Source of the DNA: Gammaproteobacteria bacterium
GTDB lineage: Bacteria; Pseudomonadota; Gammaproteobacteria; Pseudomonadales; Azotimanducaceae
Direction: 5' to 3'
Assembly (NCBI GenBank): GCA_026707045.1
Contig: JAPOXO010000088.1
Coordinates: forward strand, 17,729 to 81,728
Length of the DNA: 64,000 nucleotides
In this document: positions 1 to 8,094 of the stretch, one piece after another
How the letters are laid out: each line of letters opens with the position of its first letter
Numbering within the stretch: the first letter of the stretch is position 1
Made by a program: the position numbers and the translations under genes
The notes under the pieces: generated by a model
The model's input: the letters and a program-made list of their open reading frames with translations, nothing else
Database searches by the model: none
Told to the model about the DNA's origin: nothing

Positions 1-2919
1 ACCAGGATCAAGATCGTCAACGACTAATCCAGCAGCAGGAATTGGGGTCCAGTCACTCTCCTCAACAAGTGGTGCAGGCTGCTCGTCTAGTTGCTCTGTT
101 TCGATGTTCAGTCTTATAGAAATGTCCCTTGAGCCTCGATTGAGTGAGAGTCCCGGTAAGAGGTTCAAGGACTCTACACGATTGGATGTGACAATATTGA
201 TTCGTTTCGAGGAGTTTGCTTCAATGAGAACGCCTGGCGAGCGGTCAAAAGCTGTTCGGTCTCTATACAAGAATTGAATGTAACCGGCTACTGGCTGAAC
301 GTTCCTCACTTCGACCGTGGACTGAAATCGCGCGTTTCCTTGTTCGTCGTCGTCGATTTGTACCTGTGTTCCAGATGAGTACACATACCCTGGAAGTTCC
401 TTTGATGAGATCCAATCAGTCAAGAAAGGGTCAACAATTAAGTCATGCTGAGCAGCAAGTTCGAGCATTTCCTTGTAGGTAAACGTTGTTCCTGAATAAG
501 TGTTCCGAACATCAGCTAGCCAAATCAACATCTTCTCTTGACCGTTCAATGCTTCGAGTCCCTTCGCAATTTCCGCACATTTGAAGAGTAGGTACTCCAC
601 GTCCATAAGACTGCCGAATTCTGACGGCAGGTCATCAAGGCTATTTGTCTCAGCATGCTCCCAAACGGAAGGACGATTTCCAAAAGGTGCTTCGAGAGAA
701 CCCAGTCGATGCAAGAGAGGAAGAAATCCTTCGATATGTCCCAGAGGATCAGCCGTGAAGTAGCCGGTAATTGGATTTAAGACGACCATGTCAGCAACGT
801 AAAGAGTGGAATGGATCGAGAAGAAATCCCAAGTAATCAACGGTTGAGACAAAGCGTAGAGGACAACCTGGTTCAGTACTGGAGCATAGTCGCCCGACGC
901 AGCCGTTACTTGTGTCCAGTAGCGGTGTGGAAACGTCGACCACGGACTGTCTGTTCCGACGGAGTCCTGAAACAATCGCCATATCGCTCTAACCTGACCG
1001 CCTTTGACTTGCCGTTCCGAATAGCCATATTCCTCTCCAAATTCTTCTTCTTTGCGTAGCGTGCGTTGAATTGGCGCTGTTGGGTAGCCGTGCTCTTTTA
1101 GCAATACAACGCCGGGTAGGGTGTTTGCTACATCCATACGCCAACCTCCGTCGACCATACGAAGTCGGCTTGGAACTTCCACCATGGAAAGATAATTGCT
1201 GGGATATGTTAGTCCGTGTTCTGAAAGAGGGTTGAGGATGAATTGAATATTGCCGGCGATAGCGGCGTCTAAGTTCTTGGCCAGTACGAGATTTCTCACA
1301 TGTCTACGATGTAGAACTATCGAGAACTCGATTCCTTCGACATTTAGCGACACCCTTTCAAAGTTTGAAGCAAGCAGCCCTATTTGAGACACTGGTGCTT
1401 GCGTCACAACTCTATACACACCGTCTATATATTCCGGTACGCTTCCACTTGCAATCAGATCCCAGTGCTGTCGGACAAGCTCTACGGTTAATTCAACGTC
1501 GAAGTAGTCATTGATCGCGTTTCCCGAGGTCATAGTGCTTCGTAGAGCACCGGGATTGGGGTACCAGTAGACACCTGGTAGCAGTCCAACATATTCAGGT
1601 CTGAATATGGATCCGTCAGTACCGAATATCTTGACAGTTCTCGGCGCTATGGTCGGATCCGTTTGATAGTTCAAAGCACTATTGAATTGTGTGAACCGCG
1701 GATTTGGAATTCCTTCTGCCTTAATACGTAGTGTGTGAGTTGACTCTTTATGCAATAACTCTGGAGTAAACACCTCCAATAGACCATGCTTAAAACTAAA
1801 CTCTGTTGGCTGTTCGTTTACGGAAAGTTCTCGAACCGCCATGCTAGGATTGAAAGTGAACACAAGCTTTCGATCCGGTTGTGAGACAACATTAAAAGAG
1901 TAGGTCAGATCGACTTGTAGGTTCTTTCTAGGATCGATATTCACCTCTCCGGATATCTTCGTTACATCGATTGCACCATTCCACCCATAGGAATCGTGAT
2001 ATTCGCGCCACTTTGTAACCTGTCCCAGTTTGTGTGTAGTGTGGGAAACTGCAATCGTGGCGAAGACTCCGGTCAATACGACCAAGACTGATGCAAGAAC
2101 CAATCTGGATTGTGGGGTGTTCTCATCGGAGCGGTGCGTGAGCATGGTTGCCAACACAATTAGTAAAAGGGCAGCGACTGCACTGGCTATTCGCATCAAA
2201 AGTGTCGTCATCGATGCCAGTTCAGGAACGATGTCAGATATATAGAGGGAGTGATTTGACAGAGGTGAGACAATTGGAAGAAGAGCGAATGGGGAATTCA
2301 ACACTACGAAGTAGTATGCGAGCATGGCAAGCAAACTGACCACAATCACAAGGAGACGTTGTTTGAACACACTACTTAGAAAGATCACTACAGCACCCCA
2401 AGAAAGTAGAGTCGAGGGAGTATCGAGTACAAGCAGGTTAAAGATGGAATATCCATCAATGGGCTCTGCAAAGTCCCCTCCAAAGGATTGAGAAAGGAAG
2501 CCGAATCCGTGAAGTACAAGGACGTTTGCTGCAACTACTAACCAAAGCAGACCTGAAATGCCTATTAGCCGACCCATTTGGCATTCAATGTTTGAGATTG
2601 GTTTGGCATCAAGAACTTCTGCGATTCGTACGCGATCGTGCCTGTGGTTGGTATCGAACGCGAGAAACAGGAGCGCAATATGAAGCAAGAGGAATATCGA
2701 TGGATCGATATTGCTCAAGAGGTATTTTGGTGTTGCGGTAACAAAGGGTACGTACGAGGGCGCGATGTGAAAGAGAAACAGGCAAGCGGTAACGTAGGAA
2801 ACGATGCTTACTACTGAACATGCGATAGCAATTGTCCAAAATCTTGCGAGTCGTCGAGCAGAAATAAACTCCAATCCCGCAACAGAAAGTACGCTATGCG
2901 CCCATTGCCTAGTCTTCAC
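1..2919 (-). CDS. ABC-2 permease-like membrane protein with M1-peptidase-like exterior domain (3' end cut off)
   Basis: An open frame of 973 codons runs off the left edge, so the C-terminus is missing. The start is taken as GTG at 2919, which begins MKTRQW; a weak purine-rich site (GAGTGAG) lies about 8-14 bases upstream and there is a stop a little further up. Residues about 20-285 hold about seven hydrophobic segments, typical of an ABC-2-type permease. The rest is hydrophilic and starts with beta-rich sequence like the N-terminal domain of M1 aminopeptidases. I recall proteins that join an ABC-2 permease to an M1 domain, and the region with GGWRMD followed by LPGVVLLKE resembles them. I see no HExxH zinc motif in the visible part, so peptidase activity is doubtful. 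The ATPase partner is not in view. It may move or sense a substrate at the inner membrane; the role is inferred. Confidence 0.6.
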   Translation of the reverse strand, partial: MKTRQWAHSVLSVAGLEFISARRLARFWTIAIACSVVSIVSYVTACLFLFHIAPSYVPFVTATPKYLLSNIDPSIFLLLHIALLFLAFDTNHRHDRVRIAEVLDAKPISNIECQMGRLIGISGLLWLVVAANVLVLHGFGFLSQSFGGDFAEPIDGYSIFNLLVLDTPSTLLSWGAVVIFLSSVFKQRLLVIVVSLLAMLAYYFVVLNSPFALLPIVSPLSNHSLYISDIVPELASMTTLLMRIASAVAALLLIVLATMLTHRSDENTPQSRLVLASVLVVLTGVFATIAVSHTTHKLGQVTKWREYHDSYGWNGAIDVTKISGEVNIDPRKNLQVDLTYSFNVVSQPDRKLVFTFNPSMAVRELSVNEQPTEFSFKHGLLEVFTPELLHKESTHTLRIKAEGIPNPRFTQFNSALNYQTDPTIAPRTVKIFGTDGSIFRPEYVGLLPGVYWYPNPGALRSTMTSGNAINDYFDVELTVELVRQHWDLIASGSVPEYIDGVYRVVTQAPVSQIGLLASNFERVSLNVEGIEFSIVLHRRHVRNLVLAKNLDAAIAGNIQFILNPLSEHGLTYPSNYLSMVEVPSRLRMVDGGWRMDVANTLPGVVLLKEHGYPTAPIQRTLRKEEEFGEEYGYSERQVKGGQVRAIWRLFQDSVGTDSPWSTFPHRYWTQVTAASGDYAPVLNQVVLYALSQPLITWDFFSIHSTLYVADMVVLNPITGYFTADPLGHIEGFLPLLHRLGSLEAPFGNRPSVWEHAETNSLDDLPSEFGSLMDVEYLLFKCAEIAKGLEALNGQEKMLIWLADVRNTYSGTTFTYKEMLELAAQHDLIVDPFLTDWISSKELPGYVYSSGTQVQIDDDEQGNARFQSTVEVRNVQPVAGYIQFLYRDRTAFDRSPGVLIEANSSKRINIVTSNRVESLNLLPGLSLNRGSRDISIRLNIETEQLDEQPAPLVEESDWTPIPAAGLVVDDLDPG

Positions 2920-3340
2920 TTTGCGGTTCTCACTCTAGTCTAGAGACATAAAGTCTAGTTCAAGCTAGATCGTTCCAAAGTCCGAATAGCCGTTTCGGGG
3001 GTAGAAGGGTTCTGCAAGGTGGTCGTGGACTTTGCATATAGTCCCTAGAATCGTTTTTTGCGCAATTTTTGAATGTGGAGATGCCTGCTTGACCGGTCAT
3101 ACTCAGTTGGTCGAAGAACATAGTATTCAGTCCTCACTAGACACATACAGCTCGAGTCTAAACTCTAGGTCCATACCAAGATTGTGCTCAAGTGTCACTT
3201 ATAGTAGGAAATCTAATGGGATTGATCTAGCTCAAGGCAAGCTCGCGAAATTTTAAGGTCACAAATCCTAAATTCCGTCTCCTCATTTAGGTATTAAATG
3301 CGTGGCGAATCGGTTAGGGCAAAAAGAAAATCTATCGGGC
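2920..3340. other. gene-free stretch upstream of the permease-like gene
   Basis: About 420 bases between the leftmost gene start and the terminator of the next leftward gene. Only short open frames without recognisable proteins occur. It is rich in CTAG and TCTAG words (for example around 2935-2970 and 3135-3175) but has no clear repeat unit. It presumably carries the promoter of the leftmost gene; I could not pick out a convincing -35/-10 pair. Confidence 0.5.
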
Positions 3341-3370
3341 AAAAAATATGCCCCATTGCTGGGGCATATT
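3341..3370 (-). terminator. Rho-independent terminator of the first TonB receptor gene
   Basis: Read on the minus strand, an 11-bp perfect stem (AATATGCCCCA with its complement, positions 3345-3355 and 3360-3370) closes a 4-base loop and runs into a T-rich stretch from six plus-strand A residues (3341-3346). It lies 50 bases past the stop codon of the leftward TonB receptor gene, the expected place. Confidence 0.85.
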
Positions 3371-3419
3371 CTGTTGTGTTGTCCTCGCAACTCAAACATT
3401 CAAGCTCGATTACATAGGT

Positions 3420-6400
3420 CTATTGTGATGTCCCCATTTTGTAGGTCACACCCATTGATAGCACCCGACCTCGTGCATTCCATCGCACTGGATCGTACGG
3501 TGTAACCCATGAGTAATACCCCCTTACAGTAAGGGGAGGTCCTCGATCGAACAGATTCAATGCTCCAGCACGCATCTCTAGCTTGTCACTGAACCTGTAG
3601 GTAAAGGTTCCATCGACTACCGTAAGCGATGCAACGGGAAGCTGGATGTAGGAGTCAAGAAAGTCAAAGGGATCAAATTCAGCACAACGCCCCAATCCTT
3701 CCAATTTCTGCTGATATGTGCAGTAGTGTGCCACATCGTTTAGGTATGGAGGTATGTAGCGTGCGAACAGACTAGCAGTCATCTTGTTCCGATCCCAGAA
3801 CAGTTGAACCTGGGTAGTGTATCGATCCGGAAAACGAATAGTACCGGAATAATCTAGTACAAGTCCCGGCAGCGGTTCGTCATAGTTGTCCAGCAACTTG
3901 CTGTGGATGACCTTTGCCTCGATCTGTCCCAATGTTGCCATTGAGAAACGATATCTCAATTCAACGATCCCTGATGTCTGTTTCCTCAGATGGCGATTGA
4001 AGTAGTCGTAATTGAGTGCAATCAGATCTCCACGTTCATTGCGAACCGCAAGCTGTGGGAACGCTAATGCTTCCGGATACTGTTCCAATTGTCGCGAATG
4101 CAGAACTTGTCCCGTGAAGTTATTGTTGATCATTGAAGCGTCCAATCGAAATCCTGGTAGAAAGCTCGGGTTCCACACCAACCGGATCGAGGTTTTCTCT
4201 GCAACAGCAGCCTTCAGATCAGGGTTTGCATAAGAATAGCGATAAGGAACTATTTCGTGCAGAGTGGGACCATCAGGATCGTATGGGTCCAAAATGTCGT
4301 AGGTTTGCCATTCAAACTCATCAAAGGTGTCATAGAGTTGCGAAATGAGTGGTGGGTCTATGTTTCTAGAGAAATTGAACGTCATACGCAAATCGTCGAA
4401 CGGATAGTAGACCAACCCCACATTTGGTGCATCGTCCGCTTCTTTGTAGTTGGTTAGTTCCAAACCTTCCGCGCGTCCATAGCTGTATGCGAAGCCAGAA
4501 TCCAATGTCCAGTCCGCAGTCTCAGGACTCCACGCCTCGACCTCGATAGGATCCGCATTGAAGTCATAGCCACCACCCACAGCACCCCACTGACTGTCGA
4601 TAGTACGGGTATTTTTGAGCGTCAGCTGCAGTGATCTGCCCCACCAACCAGCTTGTGCTTCAGAAAAAATCGGAATCCAAACTTCAAAGAAATGTCTCTC
4701 ATTGCGAATAACAGGTTCAACAGTACCATTCCAGACTAGGTTGTAGTCGAATTCGTAGCGAGTCAAACCAAAATTGGATGCATAACGAGTCTGATAACGC
4801 TTTGCCGTCCGTGCTGTTCCAATTACGTAGCTAATTTCATCGCCCTGGAATTCCCACAAATAGCCCTTGAAGAGAAGCTGGTACGATGTAGTACGGTTCA
4901 GCCCAATGCGTCTAGATGTCTCTCCCAGGAAATCGGTGATAGCGGATCCTTGGACCGTCCCGTTTCCAAAAAAGTTGAAAGCTTCGTCGGGATCTGAACT
5001 TGAAAGTCTCCTGTAGTACTCTTCGGTGCCAGGTGCATACCGTTCTCTCGTCAATGGAACTGAGAAATAGATTTGATTCGATTCAGACTCGCTATCGGTA
5101 TACTCGATTTCCATGGTTTGGTTGCCCCAAAACTTCCATGAGAGTCCTACGGTAACGTCATGCTCTATGCTAGAGCCCTCCTGAAACGGAGATGGAATGA
5201 GCCCATTATCTTGTTCCAAACCAGGAGCATATCTGACTACCATAGGCATCCCGAAAGGATTGTATGCGTTGGAAGCTGGCACTGCCACCGTCATGATGGG
5301 AAGCTCCAATTTCCTAAAGGATTGGTTGTCGGTATATCGACCATCCAAGAACAATCGAAGGCGTTCAAAAAGGATGTGATTGATCTTGTAGACGATTCCT
5401 TCTTGGGATCTGTGTGCACCGTTTTCGTAGGGAATGCGATCAAAGGGCTCGATGTGATCCAAGGAATATCTTGAACCCTTTTTGAAATCGTCCACAGTTG
5501 CTCCAAGACCGTTGTGATCGCTGGGCAATTGATATGAGTACAACTTCTCCGGGTCTTGAGTCCATGTTCCATCGATGTAGTAGTTGCTGAAATAAGGACC
5601 GGGATATCTAGAACTTCCATTCCAGTGGTAAACGATGCCAGGTTGGCTTGCGTAAAAGTAACGATAGTCAAATTCAGGCCCCAAAAGGTCGCGGTAATCG
5701 CGTGTGTGGAATCCTAGCTGGCTGTTAATGATCGGTTCTTGTTCCTCTTTTGAAAGCGTCACCGTGGCATCGCCTGAACCGAACAACCCCCAGGTCAATC
5801 CAAATGTAAGCCCTCCGGTGACCAGGTCGCTTCCTGAATCGCTATGCTCCTGTTTGAAGTTTGCAGTCATTCCCCGGTAACCTTGTTTGGTAATGAAATT
5901 CACTACGCCAGCGATTGCATCCGAACCATATACCGCAGACCCTCCGTCGAGCTGAACCTCAACTCGTTCAATCGCAGACATAGGAATTCCGAGAATATTC
6001 ACAATGTCTCGTTCCGATCCGCCATAGCTGGCGATGCGACGGCCATTCAGTAGTATCAATGTGTTGCCTGACCCGAGGCCCTGCAAATTGACGGTACCAA
6101 GGTCAGTACGGTTGTAGAGTCCTCCAGAGTCTCCAGAAAGAGAATCACCTGTATTGGTTATGTAGGAAGTTTGCGGATTTGTCGAACTGAATTGTTGAGG
6201 TACGGTTCGAAAAAAATCGTCCAAAGTGGAAGCACCTGTTAAAGCAATGTCCTCAGCGGTATAGACGTGGACTAACGCAGTTGGGTCTCCATCAGGAAGT
6301 CGTGTACCCGTAACGGTCATTTCCTCCATGGTTTCGTCTGATTGGGCTTCTGACTCGCTAGCTTCTTCATCGGAAACCGCCTCATCGCTATCTTCCACCA

Positions 6401-6557
6401 AAGCTTCGTCAAGTTCCGAAACTTCGCTTGTTGTTTCATCTTGGTCTTGAGCTGCAAGCGGTCCAGTTGCGAAAACTAGACACAACAAAGCCAAGGCTGT
6501 GGGAATCGTCGAGGCTATTGAATTGACGTTTGTTGCCTCTGATTTTTGTTGTTGCAC
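3420..6557 (-). CDS. TonB-dependent outer-membrane receptor (large)
   Basis: About 1045 residues from a GTG start at 6557, chosen because GGGAGGA lies 6-8 bases upstream and the signal peptide then begins with a short polar stretch before its hydrophobic core; the open frame extends 20 codons further up without such a site. The export signal ends near PLAAQ. An acidic linker follows, then a TonB-box-like EEMTVTG and a plug domain with LLNGRR and the YGSDAIAGVVN signature. The rest is a long beta-barrel. It should import a scarce ligand across the outer membrane using ExbBD-TonB energy. The substrate cannot be told; the barrel is longer than in classical siderophore receptors, as in receptors for larger organic ligands. 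A strong terminator follows. A PhyH-type enzyme and a second receptor lie upstream in the same direction. Confidence 0.93.
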   Translation of the reverse strand: MQQQKSEATNVNSIASTIPTALALLCLVFATGPLAAQDQDETTSEVSELDEALVEDSDEAVSDEEASESEAQSDETMEEMTVTGTRLPDGDPTALVHVYTAEDIALTGASTLDDFFRTVPQQFSSTNPQTSYITNTGDSLSGDSGGLYNRTDLGTVNLQGLGSGNTLILLNGRRIASYGGSERDIVNILGIPMSAIERVEVQLDGGSAVYGSDAIAGVVNFITKQGYRGMTANFKQEHSDSGSDLVTGGLTFGLTWGLFGSGDATVTLSKEEQEPIINSQLGFHTRDYRDLLGPEFDYRYFYASQPGIVYHWNGSSRYPGPYFSNYYIDGTWTQDPEKLYSYQLPSDHNGLGATVDDFKKGSRYSLDHIEPFDRIPYENGAHRSQEGIVYKINHILFERLRLFLDGRYTDNQSFRKLELPIMTVAVPASNAYNPFGMPMVVRYAPGLEQDNGLIPSPFQEGSSIEHDVTVGLSWKFWGNQTMEIEYTDSESESNQIYFSVPLTRERYAPGTEEYYRRLSSSDPDEAFNFFGNGTVQGSAITDFLGETSRRIGLNRTTSYQLLFKGYLWEFQGDEISYVIGTARTAKRYQTRYASNFGLTRYEFDYNLVWNGTVEPVIRNERHFFEVWIPIFSEAQAGWWGRSLQLTLKNTRTIDSQWGAVGGGYDFNADPIEVEAWSPETADWTLDSGFAYSYGRAEGLELTNYKEADDAPNVGLVYYPFDDLRMTFNFSRNIDPPLISQLYDTFDEFEWQTYDILDPYDPDGPTLHEIVPYRYSYANPDLKAAVAEKTSIRLVWNPSFLPGFRLDASMINNNFTGQVLHSRQLEQYPEALAFPQLAVRNERGDLIALNYDYFNRHLRKQTSGIVELRYRFSMATLGQIEAKVIHSKLLDNYDEPLPGLVLDYSGTIRFPDRYTTQVQLFWDRNKMTASLFARYIPPYLNDVAHYCTYQQKLEGLGRCAEFDPFDFLDSYIQLPVASLTVVDGTFTYRFSDKLEMRAGALNLFDRGPPLTVRGYYSWVTPYDPVRWNARGRVLSMGVTYKMGTSQ

Positions 6558-7101
6558 TGATGTATTCCTCCCAATAAATACGCAGTCTGTAACCACTTCC
6601 CAATCTTGAATGTACATTGACGCACATCCAGATTTGTGTGGAAGCGGTTACTTCTCATGCAATAGATGGTGATAAGTATAAACGTAAACGGGAACAAACT
6701 TGAACGAATAATGAAGAAAAAATGGAGACTGGAGTGTGTCTTGTTACTGGTTCCGCTTTCCCTAGCAATACGTCTAGCGTGGATAGCTCTCTGCTAAGAC
6801 GAAAGCTGTTCAAATCACGTAGTCCATTATGTCTAATAGAAGATAGATTTTGCACGCTTAGGTATTGGGTGGAAACCGATAGTCATTGGCTTATTAACCG
6901 CAATCAACGATTTGCAATACGTCAATATTGCGTGTAGTCGAAGCAGACAGAGTAGAACGTCGTCTTCATTCAAGATCTAGCTAGTGGTTGCTTTCACATT
7001 TATCAAGAAACACCGCCGAATTTCGGTGCCGTACATCGCTGAAGACCAGATCAGCCTTTTTGACAATAAAGACTTGGCATGATTGTCCTCCAAGCTCATG
7101 T
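6558..7101. other. gene-free stretch, promoter region of the first TonB receptor
   Basis: 544 bases between two leftward genes. It holds the ribosome site GGGAGGA (about 6564-6570) of the receptor gene and presumably its promoter. Only short open frames without recognisable content occur. The length suggests the receptor gene is transcribed independently of the dioxygenase-like gene upstream. Confidence 0.5.
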
Positions 7102-7881
7102 TCACACCGTTTTCCAAAATGCCTGACTAACGACCATACGCGGCAGCTCTGCATGGTTGTTCGATTTGGAGTGAACGGAGGATGCGTCCATCAAGAAAAC
7201 GTCTCCAGCGTTTCCGCAAAACTTGCAAATTTTCAATGGAAGTCCGGTGGTTGAACGTCCGAGAGAACGTAGCTTTTCTCTCGCGACCGGATTGGGTTCA
7301 TGCAGTAAGCTCCTGATCCACGGCTCAGATTTTGTCAATTTGTTCAATATTGCTCGTGAAGAATGGTTCTTGGCTGACTTCAGATCCAGTCCTTGTCTTA
7401 TTAGGTTGGATGAACCAGAGACGGCCAGTGTTGGTCCCTGCTTTTCACTTACATCTTGAATTAGCATGAATGCCCGGATGCCAGAGCAGCAAGATTCGCG
7501 AGGCGGTTCATCGATATGCCAGGTATGCTTGCCGAAAGGAATTGACCATGCTGAATTGTGTGAGGACGGGAAGACGATTAGAGGTATTCCCCAATGCTTA
7601 ATGGCTTGGCTTGATCCCGGGCCCAACAAATCGTCAACCGCAGCACGCAATGAAAGTGATGCCATGCAATTGAAAATACCTTCGCGCGACAGTTTCTGAA
7701 ATCCCGTTGGTCGATGACCCAATGGCCAAGTCTCGTGATCGTCTCTAGATATTCCCTGTTCAGACTCGAGAAACTCCCACAATCTATCGGTTAGCTCAAC
7801 CGCAATGTGGTGACCGACGCATTGAGGCAGTTTGAGTATTCCGAATTTATTGAATTGCTCGATCTGCTTTTGAGTCAGCAA
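7102..7881 (-). CDS. phytanoyl-CoA dioxygenase (PhyH) family protein
   Basis: 259 residues. The family comprises Fe(II)/2-oxoglutarate-dependent hydroxylases with a double-stranded beta-helix fold. The metal triad is visible: H122 and D124 in WHIDEPP and a distal histidine near 237 (SSVHS). A basic residue near 248 (LPRMV) could hold 2-oxoglutarate. The N-terminus has the usual helix with a glycine turn (FNKFGILKLP). It is slightly short for the family and ends soon after the last strand. No signal peptide, so cytoplasmic. Lying between two leftward TonB receptors suggests it acts on an imported compound; that link is inference. Substrate unknown. Confidence 0.8.
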   Translation of the reverse strand: MLTQKQIEQFNKFGILKLPQCVGHHIAVELTDRLWEFLESEQGISRDDHETWPLGHRPTGFQKLSREGIFNCMASLSLRAAVDDLLGPGSSQAIKHWGIPLIVFPSSHNSAWSIPFGKHTWHIDEPPRESCCSGIRAFMLIQDVSEKQGPTLAVSGSSNLIRQGLDLKSAKNHSSRAILNKLTKSEPWIRSLLHEPNPVAREKLRSLGRSTTGLPLKICKFCGNAGDVFLMDASSVHSKSNNHAELPRMVVSQAFWKTV

Positions 7882-8094
7882 TTGAGTTGCACCTTACAAC
7901 CGAAAGTTTCGAGCATCCTACAGCGAATCTTCACTAAGCAAAAGAGAGAGTCGAGCGGGTTTATCGGCATAGAGACTCCGAAATCTCCATCGTTCACTTT
8001 GTTTCGATCAGTCTACGATTTCACATTGCGTAGTAGCCACTCTGTGAGAATTGCAGAATCCTTGAATGAGTCACTCCCGGCAAGAGGAAACGTT

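Noticed and set aside
2609..2839. Minus-strand frame of 76 codons inside the permease-like gene
   Set aside because: It lies in another frame of the long membrane protein, which has clear transmembrane and domain patterns.
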